Counted from the stretch's first letter, positions 12,048 through 19,927 are shown. The stretch is DNA of 19,961 nucleotides from DAOVQB01 sp023128935 (GCA_030628905.1 DAOVQB010000071.1:1-19961), one strand, 5' to 3'. Notes: generated by a model from the letters alone, not told the origin. Made by a program: numbers and translations.

Positions 12048-14774
12048 ATGCTCTTCTTAATGAGAAGTCCCCTAATGAGAAGTCCCTTAATGAGAAGTCG
12101 TGGATTCCGAAATGGAGCGTTGCCCCTGGGGCAGGGCCTGCTGGTCCTCTGCTACATGGTCCTCTGCCACATGATCCTCTTCTGCGGAGCAAGCAACGTT
12201 GCCTCTGCCAGCTCAGGAATCGCCATTGAATCCCCTGCCAAACAGTACAGCTTGGTCAGCCTTCCCAGTGGGAGTGTTGAGATGATGCAATCCCTGCAGA
12301 TTGCGGGGGCGGTCCTCAATCGTTCTTACTATCGGACGCCGGACTCTGCTGAACTGGTTTTGGAGGAGTCCGAGATCGCGGTCCTCCGGCAGCACGCGGT
12401 CCCCTTCACTGTCCTCGTGCGGGATGTGTCGGCCTTCTATGCTGAGCGCAATGGGCAGGCTGCCGTCCCGCGCACACGGAGAGCGGCTAGATCTGGACGA
12501 TCCATGGGATTCGGCAGCATGGGAGGCTTCTATACCTTCGCGGAGGCCGTTGCAGATCTGGATGCCATGCGTTCTCTTTTTCCCCATCTCATCACTGCGA
12601 AGCAGTCCATCGGATCGACTCACTACGACAATCCCATCTGGGTGGTCAAGATCTCCGATAACCCCGATGTGGAAGAGGGCGAGCCCGCGCTCCTCTACTC
12701 GGCACTTCATCACGCCAACGAACCACAGGGGCTCATGAGTCTCATCTACTTCATGTGGTACCTGCTCGAGAACTACGGCGTAGATGAAGAGGTGACCTAC
12801 TTGGTGGACAGCCGCGAGATGTACTTCGTCCCGGTCCTGAACGTGGACGGCTACCTATACAATGAACTGTCGCACCCTGACGGTGGGGGTATGTGGCGCA
12901 AGAACGGGCGCAACAACGGTGACGGCACACACGGGGTCGACCTCAACCGCAACTACGGGTACATGTGGGGCTACGATGATGTCGGTTCAAGCCCACAGAC
13001 TAGCAGCGACTTCTATCGCGGCCCGGAGCCCTTCTCCGAGCCCGAGAGCCAGAGCATCCGCACTTTCGCGCTGCAGCACGATCTGAGGATCAATCTCAAC
13101 TTTCACAGCTACGGCAACATCCTGCTGCAGCCATTTGCTTACAACGGTGGGCACACACCCGACGCTGCGACCTACGACAGCTATGGTCGCAATGTCTGGG
13201 AACTGAACCACTACAACTACGGCACCTGTTTCCTGTCGATGGGATTCCTCGCCAACGGAACGTGTGGGGATTGGATGTATGGCGAACAGGGGGAGAAGGA
13301 GAAGGTCCTTGGGTTCGCGGTCGAGGTAGGCAATGGATGGGACGGGTTCTGGCCCGCGCTGGAGAGGATCTTCCCTCTGGCGGAGGAAAGCCTCCCGGCG
13401 TGCCTGCTCGCGGCCACGTACGCGGGCGCGATGATGGACCTTGAGGATTGGCATGTCGCGAGCAGTGACTTCCTAATGGCGGGGGCGGTGAACGACTTGG
13501 TGGCATTCGTGACGAACCAGGGGCTGGGTGACTGTGTGGATGAGTTTTCGGTCGTGCTGTCATGCGACGATCCCGAGATCAGCGTGCTGCACGACACGGT
13601 GGTGTTCCCTGCGCTCGCGAGTGGCGAGGAGGCTGGGAATGCAGGCGACCCGTTCCAAGTCTACATCCCCGACGAGATCCCCGTAGGGTATTACGTTCCG
13701 TTCAGCATTGCGATCTTGGAGGACAGTCTGGATGCTGGCGATAAGAGCTTCCCGTTGATCGTTGGGATGAGCGTCGAGGATAGCGCCCCAGTCGAGTGGC
13801 TTGAAATCGAGCTTCATCAGATGTTGGGATTTGACATCCAGTGCTGGCTGGAGACGAGGTTCGAGGGCTACGGACGGTTTCTTCATGCTCTTCAGAAGGA
13901 CGATGAACTCATCTACAGGTACTTTCTGACGGGGAACTTCTGGATCCAGAATCATGCGCATCCTGAGCAGTTCGACTATCTGTACCGACTGTGGGCCTTC
14001 CTGGACATGGATTCCGAGGGGGAGATCCCAACCGTCTACTTCGAGAATCCATCACCCCATGACACGCTGTTGGAGTTCCACATGATGGAAGGACACGGTC
14101 AGGGATACCCAGTCCTTTCCGGTTCCCTCTGGTACGATGGTGGCTATGACACCACGCAGGCAGTGGAACCCTCGTATTCCGTCCACGCCGCGTGCGATTT
14201 CCTCGAGTACTCCGGTATCGCCTATGAGGGGTTCGAGGTTGGAGGGAGCGAGTACTACCTCGTGGATGGGACCCTGTACGATGTCATTGACGGCTTGCTG
14301 GTCAACCCCCGCAGGAGCATGGGAACCTTGACGTATGAGGGCGAGTACGAGCTGAATCTGGAGTCGGGCATCATCGAGGACTACTGGCACCGCTTCACGG
14401 GCGAGTACTACGACGACATGCTGTGGACGAGTGTGAACGTCGGCGGAGTATCCGGCTGCTCTGGTGGCGAGGATATAGCCGGACCGGTGCTGTTACTGCC
14501 CAGTTGCCCCAATCCGTTCGGTGCCAAGACCACCATCCACTACGACCTGCCGGCGGCGGCCGACGTGAACCTCAAGATCTACAATCTGTTGGGGCAGGAG
14601 GTACGGGTTCTGGTCGACGGTATCAATCCTGCTGGATGTCATGCGGTCGTCTGGGATGGTGCAAACAACCGCGGGAACCGCGTGAGTACGGGCGTCTACT
14701 TCTGCCGCCTGAGACTGGACAGCGGCCTCTCCCAGGGGCGGAAACTGCTCCTCTTCCGAGGAGTGACTCGCTGA
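12048..14774 (+). CDS. Secreted M14 zinc carboxypeptidase with FlgD-like C-terminal sorting domain
   Basis: 908 residues. Residues ~25-55 form the hydrophobic part of a signal peptide, with a possible cut after SASA-like residues. The M14 domain spans ~160-460 and shows every catalytic landmark: zinc ligands H222 and E225 in HHANEP, substrate-binding N300-R301 in DLNRNYG, the third ligand H353 in LNFHSYGN, and the catalytic E426 in GFAVEVGN. An Ig-like segment follows (~465-575), then ~240 residues I cannot assign. The C-terminal ~90 residues form a FlgD-Ig/type IX-like sorting module: CPNPFGAKTTIHYDLP, VNLKIYNLLGQEV, AVVWDGANNRG, STGVYFCRL. It is probably an exported peptidase acting at or outside the outer membrane. 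The start is ambiguous among the ATGs at 12048, 12060, 12075 and 12090, because the N-terminus is built from tandem repeats. Confidence 0.9.
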   Translation: MLFLMRSPLMRSPLMRSRGFRNGALPLGQGLLVLCYMVLCHMILFCGASNVASASSGIAIESPAKQYSLVSLPSGSVEMMQSLQIAGAVLNRSYYRTPDSAELVLEESEIAVLRQHAVPFTVLVRDVSAFYAERNGQAAVPRTRRAARSGRSMGFGSMGGFYTFAEAVADLDAMRSLFPHLITAKQSIGSTHYDNPIWVVKISDNPDVEEGEPALLYSALHHANEPQGLMSLIYFMWYLLENYGVDEEVTYLVDSREMYFVPVLNVDGYLYNELSHPDGGGMWRKNGRNNGDGTHGVDLNRNYGYMWGYDDVGSSPQTSSDFYRGPEPFSEPESQSIRTFALQHDLRINLNFHSYGNILLQPFAYNGGHTPDAATYDSYGRNVWELNHYNYGTCFLSMGFLANGTCGDWMYGEQGEKEKVLGFAVEVGNGWDGFWPALERIFPLAEESLPACLLAATYAGAMMDLEDWHVASSDFLMAGAVNDLVAFVTNQGLGDCVDEFSVVLSCDDPEISVLHDTVVFPALASGEEAGNAGDPFQVYIPDEIPVGYYVPFSIAILEDSLDAGDKSFPLIVGMSVEDSAPVEWLEIELHQMLGFDIQCWLETRFEGYGRFLHALQKDDELIYRYFLTGNFWIQNHAHPEQFDYLYRLWAFLDMDSEGEIPTVYFENPSPHDTLLEFHMMEGHGQGYPVLSGSLWYDGGYDTTQAVEPSYSVHAACDFLEYSGIAYEGFEVGGSEYYLVDGTLYDVIDGLLVNPRRSMGTLTYEGEYELNLESGIIEDYWHRFTGEYYDDMLWTSVNVGGVSGCSGGEDIAGPVLLLPSCPNPFGAKTTIHYDLPAAADVNLKIYNLLGQEVRVLVDGINPAGCHAVVWDGANNRGNRVSTGVYFCRLRLDSGLSQGRKLLLFRGVTR
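12057..12101 (+). repeat. 15-bp tandem repeat x3 containing alternative start codons
   Basis: TTAATGAGAAGTCCC, CTAATGAGAAGTCCC and TTAATGAGAAGTCGT follow one another. Each encodes M-R-S, and each offers an in-frame ATG for the carboxypeptidase. Confidence 0.85.
12142..12186 (+). repeat. 15-bp tandem repeat x3 encoding the hydrophobic core of the signal peptide
   Basis: TGGTCCTCTGCTACA, TGGTCCTCTGCCACA and a diverged third unit TGATCCTCTTCTGCG encode VLCYM-VLCHM-ILFCG. The three units together make most of the membrane-spanning h-region. Confidence 0.8.
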
Positions 14775-14850
14775 ACGTCAAGGGCTACCGGCCACGACGG
14801 ATCAGAACCGAGGTGTGGTTAAGGTTCGGCGGGTACCGACTCCCACGCGT

Positions 14851-15111
14851 CTACGGCTGCCTCTGATCCAGCCACAAGAGGAGATTGTTGATGGTGGCGG
14901 CGGGTTTCACGCGAACCTCATCGCCGCGTGTGGCCGCCAAGCGAACCTCCTCAAGGACCAGACTGGTTTTGCCCACCTTCCGGGGACCGATGATGGCCAT
15001 CCAGGTGGGCGCCCCCACGCGCAGTTGGTTGATGGCGCTCTCTATCTTGGCCAATTCGGCGCGCCGGTTGTGGAAGCGCTAGGCCGTGACAGGTGTGCTG
15101 GTACTGAACAT
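14851..15111 (-). pseudogene. N-terminal piece of a second-family ATPase, nonsense-mutated
   Basis: ATG at 15111 reads MFSTSTPVTA, then TAG at 15079-15081, then continues in frame RFHNRRAELAKIESAINQL, RVGAPTWMAIIGPRKVGKTS and LVLEEVRLAA, before random sequence and TAG at 14851-14853. GPRKVGKTS is a Walker A motif in the setting of archaeal-type (DUF234-like) ATPases, where the TAG position is normally GAG or similar, so a single change made the stop. Walker B and the rest (~400 residues) are missing. The fragment at 3112-3480 holds the C-terminal end of the same general family, though on the other strand. Two palindromes lie 40-65 bases upstream. Confidence 0.65.
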
Positions 15112-15149
15112 GCCTGACCAGCATCAGACCTCAAGAGAAGTGTCAAGCG

Positions 15150-15178
15150 TGCTACGTAGCAAGATTGCTACGTAGCAA
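15150..15178. promoter_or_regulatory. Two perfect palindromes, likely operator of the broken ATPase gene
   Basis: GCTACGTAGC occurs at 15151-15160 and 15167-15176, 16 bases apart. The first is palindromic over 12 bases and the second over 14 (TTGCTACGTAGCAA). They lie upstream of the minus-strand ATG at 15111, where a dimeric repressor would act. The target gene is now dead. Confidence 0.6.
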
Positions 15179-15369
15179 AGATGTAACCACGGGGTCCTTC
15201 CGCAATCTACGGGTGCATTATCTTGTTGTTGTTGTGCTTATATGGCCCGTCCAGAACCCCAAACGGCAAGGGGAAGCGGTTTTGGTGAAACGAAAGCTGA
15301 ATGAGCAGTAGTGGTGAAGTAGTGGTGAATCGGATAACTGACGTACCGTCCAGCACAGGGTAGAGTAAG

Positions 15370-15483
15370 GGCGCCGTCATCATGCTGTGCCGCACATTCC
15401 CACTCCGCGTCTGTGGGCAGACGATACCCCTGTGTGCCTGCTAGCGCACGAAGGCTACAACCAGGGGTCGGTTGTTCCTGTTC
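15370..15483 (-). pseudogene. Scrap of a formylglycine-generating-enzyme/sulfatase-modifying (SUMF1-type) protein
   Basis: One frame reads LRALAGTQGYRLPTDAEWE followed by CAAQHDDG. GYRLPTDAEWE-x-AA is the strongly conserved signature of the FGE-sulfatase domain (C-type-lectin-like fold). Nothing else of the ~250-residue domain is present: downstream codons become random and run into a short CACTACTTCACCACTAC repeat. It lies just past the stop of the neighbouring ATPase gene on the same strand. It is a relic of a secreted or surface protein. Confidence 0.6.
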
Positions 15484-15491
15484 CATAGGAT

Positions 15492-16847
15492 CTAGAATCG
15501 CAGTTTCTGATCCCCGCACAGCGAGCGCAGTATCTCGGTGATCTGCTCGGCCAGGTACAGCGGCACGTTGATGATCCGGATCCCATTTCTTCCCTCGATC
15601 ACCTCGAAGGGTGCAAAACTTACCACCAGAGCCGTGTTCTGCTTGAACAGATCGAGGTAGGCGAAGAGTCCTCGCAGGTGTGTTTTCTTGGTTCTCCGTA
15701 TCGCCTTGCATTCGATCGGAAACGTTCGTTCGGCCACCGACATCACAAAATCGATCTCCAAGCCGGCTGGGGTTTTCTTCCATCCCGCCAGCTCACCGGT
15801 CTGATTCATCAGCTCGATGGCCAACTGGTTCTCCACGATCCCCCCGAGCGGCCGGCGTTCAGCGGCATTGAGCGTCCCCAAGAGACGAATGGTGGGCACG
15901 GCCTTCTCGCGCAGCTGGCGTAGGATTCCGGTGTCGAAGAGATAGCGCTTGGGAAGGTAACGATGACTGGCCTCGGGCGAGATCCGCCGCTGCTCTGAAT
16001 GGAGAATCAGCCGCCAGCTCTCCAGCCTCGCGAAGACCCTCTTGATCTGTTCGTTGATCCTATTCGTGGGTTCCGGAATGACACTGCTGTTCTTGGAGGG
16101 GGATCCGACGTGGTTGGCTACGCTCCGAAGACAGCCCTTGATGACGGCGATTAGATCCTCGCCGAATATTCGGAGAAAATCCTGCTCGTAGTCGGCGAAG
16201 ATCTCCGACCGCCGGTGCCGCCAATCTCCCCCCGCAGCATAAGCCTTTACAATCTCCGGCAATCCCCCGACGATTAAATACTGATCTAGTAGCTCCAGGA
16301 GGTGCTCGTGTCTGGTCGGTGTGATCCGGGTGGGGTCCTCCATGATCTCCGCTGCCAAACGTTCCTTTGCCATGGCCCGGAGGAATTCTGTGAAGGTGAA
16401 GGGACGCAAGACCAGGCGCTTGACGCGCCCTACGGGATAGCGGGCATCTCCCCGAAACAGCCTGGTCAGTGTGGATCCGGAAAGGATCACCCTAGCTCCC
16501 CGCCAGGATTCCTTCATAAAACGAACATATGCACCGAGCTTGAGGCTCTCCTGGGCTTCGTCAATGAAGAGAACGCAGTTGGCCCCTGGATCGAAATCCA
16601 GTTCATCACCAAGCAACTGTTCGAACTCCGCGAATTCTCGAGTCTCATCTATCCGAGAACGAAGCAGCGCCTGCTTCTCCAAGTTGAGTGAGATGAAAGG
16701 CACATGCTGCTGCCCGAGCACGTGCTCGACCAAAGTGGTTTTGCCCACCTGCCGGGCGCCTTCTATAAGGATAACGTCTCGATGCGGTGCGTCTTCCTGG
16801 AGCAGCCGCTGGAGGTCAATCTCCACATGCCGTGGGATATAGGACAT
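15492..16847 (-). CDS. AAA ATPase with C-terminal DUF4143/nuclease-like domain
   Basis: 451 residues. Walker A is EGARQVGKTT (29-38), Walker B CVLFIDEAQES (D96-E97), the sensor RVILSGSTLTRLF at 119-131, and the DUF4143 entry motif QYLIVGGLPEIV at 189-200. The C-terminal core has LEIDFVM (E364, D366) and TFPIECKAIRR (E379, K381). The ATG at 16847 is preferred over a TTG six codons upstream; no strong Shine-Dalgarno sequence is visible, only a purine-poor leader. A TTGACA lies about 33 bases before the start (minus strand, in TATTGACAACG), without a good -10 partner. The gene is intact. It resembles the 9944-11326 ATPase more than the two plus-strand ones. Confidence 0.9.
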   Translation of the reverse strand: MSYIPRHVEIDLQRLLQEDAPHRDVILIEGARQVGKTTLVEHVLGQQHVPFISLNLEKQALLRSRIDETREFAEFEQLLGDELDFDPGANCVLFIDEAQESLKLGAYVRFMKESWRGARVILSGSTLTRLFRGDARYPVGRVKRLVLRPFTFTEFLRAMAKERLAAEIMEDPTRITPTRHEHLLELLDQYLIVGGLPEIVKAYAAGGDWRHRRSEIFADYEQDFLRIFGEDLIAVIKGCLRSVANHVGSPSKNSSVIPEPTNRINEQIKRVFARLESWRLILHSEQRRISPEASHRYLPKRYLFDTGILRQLREKAVPTIRLLGTLNAAERRPLGGIVENQLAIELMNQTGELAGWKKTPAGLEIDFVMSVAERTFPIECKAIRRTKKTHLRGLFAYLDLFKQNTALVVSFAPFEVIEGRNGIRIINVPLYLAEQITEILRSLCGDQKLRF

Positions 16848-17355
16848 GGCGAGATATTGCAGCAATTACATCTCGTTGTCAATACAGAATTGCCATATAG
16901 TATCTCTCAAACGGCATAGAAAGCCCCAACAGAAAGCCTCCATGACTTTTGGTGATCACTGTAACCGCCTAAGATCACGGATGTTATGGCAATCACTAGG
17001 GGATTGCTAGTGCTATGACAATCGCCAAGGGGCCTTTCCTCCCCAATGCGTTCCCAACTTGGTACCCATCCTACCGGCCAGGGCTGGCCGGGCCGCCCTT
17101 CTTGGGCCAAGCGTGCTTCCATTCACAGCAGGCGGGGGGAGAAATGCCTCAAGTGAGTTCAGCTTGCCCTTTTCATGAAGTCCGTCCCCTCCCGGTCCAT
17201 TATGCGGATGGGTGCTGGAGGAATCCTGCCGAGTAAATCGGATTCACGCCGCTGCGAAGAAGATTGTCTCCCGCGCTGAAGCGCTGGGTATTTTATGATG
17301 CAGGTGAAGGGATGGTGTCGATTCTGGCAATCATACCGAAGCGGGAGGCCATCCG
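16848..17355. other. Intergenic region, no gene recognised
   Basis: About 500 bases between divergent genes. I see no coding signal. The inverted repeat CACTAG-N7-CTAGTG sits near 16995-17015, and GCGCT-GA-AGCGC at 17273-17284 lies next to a TATTTTATGAT stretch that may hold the promoter of the Phd-type gene. Confidence 0.45.
17273..17284 (+). promoter_or_regulatory. Inverted repeat, possible operator of the Phd-like gene
   Basis: GCGCT-GA-AGCGC lies between a TTGTCT (17264) and a TATTTTATGAT stretch, about 70 bases before the start codon. Phd/YefM antitoxins autoregulate at small palindromes. The promoter boxes themselves are poor matches. Confidence 0.35.
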
Positions 17356-17628
17356 ATGGCTGAAAGAAAAAGGCGAGCCGCAGTGAGAAAAATCGCCCTC
17401 TCCCAGATCAAGGACGATCTCTCGCGGTTCCTTCGAATCGCAGAGAAGCAGGACATTGTCATCACCCGTCATGGCAAACCAGCTGGTGTCTTGATCGGAT
17501 TCGAATCCGAGGACGATTGGTTCGAGTATAGACTTGAGAACGATCCTCGGTTTCTCCGACGGGTCAAGGCAACGCGGCGTAGCCTTCTATCCGGAAAGGG
17601 CATACGCCTAGAAGACATTGATGACTGA
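17356..17628 (+). CDS. Phd/YefM-family antitoxin, without toxin partner
   Basis: 90 residues. The Phd/YefM fold is evident: an N-terminal strand-helix KIALSQIKDDLSRFLRIAEK (12-31, the place of the usual 'seA...f..ll..v...'), then DIVITRHGKPAGVLIGFES (33-51), the strand pair with the conserved T-x-H/R-G-K-P-x-x-V. The C-terminal RVKATRRSLLSGKGIRLEDI matches the toxin-binding tail of long Phd-type antitoxins. ATG at 17356 has GGGAGG 8 bases upstream. Normally a RelE or Doc-type toxin gene follows within a few bases, but the 200 bases after the TGA contain none on either strand. An orphan antitoxin is therefore the best reading. Confidence 0.85.
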   Translation: MAERKRRAAVRKIALSQIKDDLSRFLRIAEKQDIVITRHGKPAGVLIGFESEDDWFEYRLENDPRFLRRVKATRRSLLSGKGIRLEDIDD

Positions 17629-17757
17629 TGGGCTGGTGCCCAACCACTGCATTCACCAGGCGGCTGGTCCTGGCGTGTCCCTGCAAGGCCGAGACCACGC
17701 CATGACCACTCGCTGGTGATGCTGGCGTTGACGCGGACACCACTCTGGATAAAGGGG

Positions 17758-17797
17758 AAGGTCCGCAGACTTCCCCCAACGGGTAGCGGCGGACCTT
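17758..17797 (-). terminator. Candidate intrinsic terminator of the surface-protein remnant
   Basis: AAGGTCCGC (17758-17766) and GCGGACCTT (17789-17797) form perfect 9-base arms with a 22-base loop. Read on the minus strand the stem is followed by CCCCTTTATCC, a short T-containing tail. It lies 35 bases beyond the stop of the sorting-domain remnant. Confidence 0.4.
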
Positions 17798-17831
17798 GCA
17801 GAGAAAGCAGACAACGTACGTGAACAGGAGA

Positions 17832-18445
17832 TCACCTAACCAGCACGATCCGCTTCGTGACTCTCTCCCCCCCAACACTGAGCCGGCAGAAATAGACACC
17901 GGCCTCGACTGATCCTCCGGCCTGGTCGGTGCCATCCCACGACGCCTTGTGATTCCCCAAGGTATGAGGGCCGTCGATCAACCGCTCTTTGATTGAAAGG
18001 GTGCCCATGAATCACACACCTATTCAGCTGGACCCGGATCCAGAGGCTCCACCTTGTCCTGCACAACCTCGAAATCCTCACATCCCCGCCGAACGCCGTG
18101 AACTAGATAGTCGAAGTCGTAGTTCCCCGTTCCATTACCCAGTTCCTTGACCTTGAAGTGCCGTCCGTTGTTCACAGGCCCCCGGTGTTTCCGTTGGCAT
18201 CGCCCAGAACCCGTCCTGGAATTGCCCCCTCACACCCACCGCCAGCGATCCAACGGGACCTTGCGCGACGGTGTCATACAAATGATACGAGACCGATTGT
18301 CCTTCAGATCCACCGCCGCTCAGCACGTCTCTTTCTATTGCTACCTGCCCCACTGAGGGGCTGGGCGTGATCAGGGAGACAATGATTATAGGGACAGCAA
18401 CCCAGAGGTTCCTCGGCCACCTGCCCGTAGTTTCAAGGCGCTCAT
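17832..18445 (-). pseudogene. Mosaic secreted-protein pseudogene (signal peptide, SGGG domain, tail-fibre end, FlgD-like sorting end)
   Basis: The start is convincing: ATG at 18445 with AGGAGG 8 bases upstream. After about 7 codons (MSALKLR) the signal peptide continues in another frame: RNLWVAVPIIIVSLITPSPS, then VAIERDVLSGGGSEG and QGPVGSLAVGVRGQF..GFW, the 'SGGG...GxxxxGFW' domain common before sorting modules. A further frame change gives DANGNTGG, and another gives NNGRHFKVKELGNGTGNYDF, DYLVHGVRRGCEDFEVV to TAG at 18020-18022. The last piece is SIKERLIDGPHTLGNHKASW, DGTDQAGGSVEAGVYFCRL, RIVLVR and TGA at 17832-17834, the end of a FlgD-like sorting domain. At least three frame breaks are present, and the order of pieces is not that of a single known protein. 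Confidence 0.65.
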
Positions 18446-18626
18446 CTCCAAGACCTCCTCACGCAATCCGTCTTCACGACCACTCCAGTCACAGCACCCG
18501 TGCTCGCAGCACTCACCAAGGGTGTTGTGGCCGGTCTGATTCTTTTGCATTGTGCGTCAACCCTGTACGTAGGCATCACTTCGATACTCACTCAGCAGGA
18601 ACCCCTCGCCTCCAGGCATCGTTCCG

Positions 18627-19499
18627 CTACTGGATCGGTGGCAACCCTTCATCTGCAGTCGGGACCACTTCGGGCATCGGCTCTGCTCTGCCATCTCTGA
18701 ACGAGACCGCCTTTGCAGCAATGACAAGCCAATCGAACGTTGCGTTGCTGCTCCCGTCGGCTAGTTCTTCAACAGTGAATCCGCGGGAGGTCTTCTCCGT
18801 GACCGCCATGCCGTTACACATCTCGGTCGGGGTCACAATCACCCGGATGGGCTCCGAATCCGAAGTTACGTCGGCCAGTTCGGGATCGAGGGAAACATGT
18901 ACCTTCCCCCTGGCCAAGGTACCCGAACCGGTGAGGTACACCTCGACCTTGCGAATTAGAGGGGAAGTCGGCATCAGGGTTCCCTTGGAGGTTTCCATGG
19001 AAGTGAAGAGCGCAGTGCCACCTCCGAAATAGCCCCTTCCATTCGTTCCGATACCGTAATGCGTGGACTGGGGAACGTTGGCGTAGACCCCGACGATATA
19101 GTTCGGATTGATGTTCCCCTCGTTCTTGGCGTAGATGGGCGGATGCGTGTCGTCGGCATTCAGCGCGTAGATCGTATTCGATCCGTTCGAACTCTGGTTC
19201 TCCGACCAGATCGTGGGATAGGAGCTCGAGTTGTTCTTCACAACGATTCCATTGGGGTTGCTTGTGGTTATGTAGACGGGCGGATGTCCCGTATAGCTGA
19301 ACTGTATCTGAGACGTGAAGTTCTTGAGCCCCGACACAGTCTGGCTGTTGGAGAGATTCACGTAACCATTGGACACATCGCTCTGGCCCACAGTGCCATT
19401 GACAATCATCGATGATGTGACGGAACTGCTCTGATTCTCGTTCACATAGCGACTGTCGCCCCACGACGTGTTGAAGGTAACACTGCCGCCCGCGATCAC
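18627..19499 (-). pseudogene. Tail-fibre-like surface protein, N-terminally truncated
   Basis: 290 codons. The first part is rich in N, S, T and G with beta-strand repeats: VTFNTSWGDSRYVNENQSSS, MIVNGTVGQSDVSNGYVNLS, QTVSGLKNFTSQIQFS. This style matches phage-tail-fibre-like proteins found in these phyla. A GRGYFGGGTALF transition leads to a folded C-terminal domain: VEVYLTGSGTLARGKVHVSL, PIRVIVTPTEMCNGMAV, GFTVEELADGSSNATFDWLV. The frame begins with GTG at 19499 inside TAGTG, the stop of the upstream gene, and has no ribosome-binding site or signal peptide. The N-terminal half of the gene is thus missing and the join is abrupt. Translation by coupling to the upstream stop is possible but unproven, so I list it as a truncated gene with an intact C-terminus. 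Confidence 0.6.
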
Positions 19500-19927
19500 T
19501 ACTGACGCACCAGCACAATCCCACGCCGGGCGTCGAGCAGTGCCTTGTCAATGAGTTCCTTTAGCATTGGGTAGTCCTGCGGCTGCACGCGGTCCGGCTT
19601 GAGAATGAATTGCCGCTTCCAGAGCAGCTTGTTGCCGTCGATTCGCGCACTGCGCTCGTAGCTCACTCCCGCTCCGGAGAGCTTGAGATCGGGGGGCAGA
19701 TTGAGCACGCTCATCCCGGCGGGGAGCCGCACCTCGATCTTTTGGGTAACGTCCCGGGCCGCATTCCGCATGATCAATGGATCATCGCGGCTGGCGGTGG
19801 CAATACGCTGGGATAAACCAGCCTCCACGATCCCGATGTCCGCAAAGTAAAGGATTCGGGTGCGGCTCTTTTGCGACGACGGAAAAGCGGGCGCGGCCAC
19901 GTAAAAGGTTTCACAGTTTGAGCACTA
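19499..19927 (-). pseudogene. C-terminal end of a DUF3857/DUF3858 transglutaminase-type protein
   Basis: About 135 codons read FYVAAPAFPSSQKSRTRILY, then FADIGIVEAGLSQRIA, DVTQKIEVRLPAGMSVLNLP, YERSARIDGNKLLWKRQFIL, RVQPQDYPMLKELIDKALLD and end IVLVRQ with TAG. This is the final beta-sandwich (DUF3858) of secreted DUF3857 transglutaminase-like proteins, whose first ~500 residues would lie to the right. A stop at 19925-19927 closes the frame, but TVKPF in the next frame fits just upstream, suggesting one missing base in the CCTTTT run. Because the window ends 34 bases further, I cannot tell a frameshifted gene from a fragment. Its stop overlaps the truncated tail-fibre frame by one base. Confidence 0.6.

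Noticed and set aside
12987..13597. Overlapping minus-strand frames within the carboxypeptidase gene
   Set aside because: Arginine/serine/proline-rich antisense shadows; the peptidase frame with complete catalytic residues explains the sequence.
18367..19032. Plus-strand frame of 221 codons opposite the tail-fibre-like gene
   Set aside because: Serine/arginine-rich antisense of a recognisable minus-strand domain pair.
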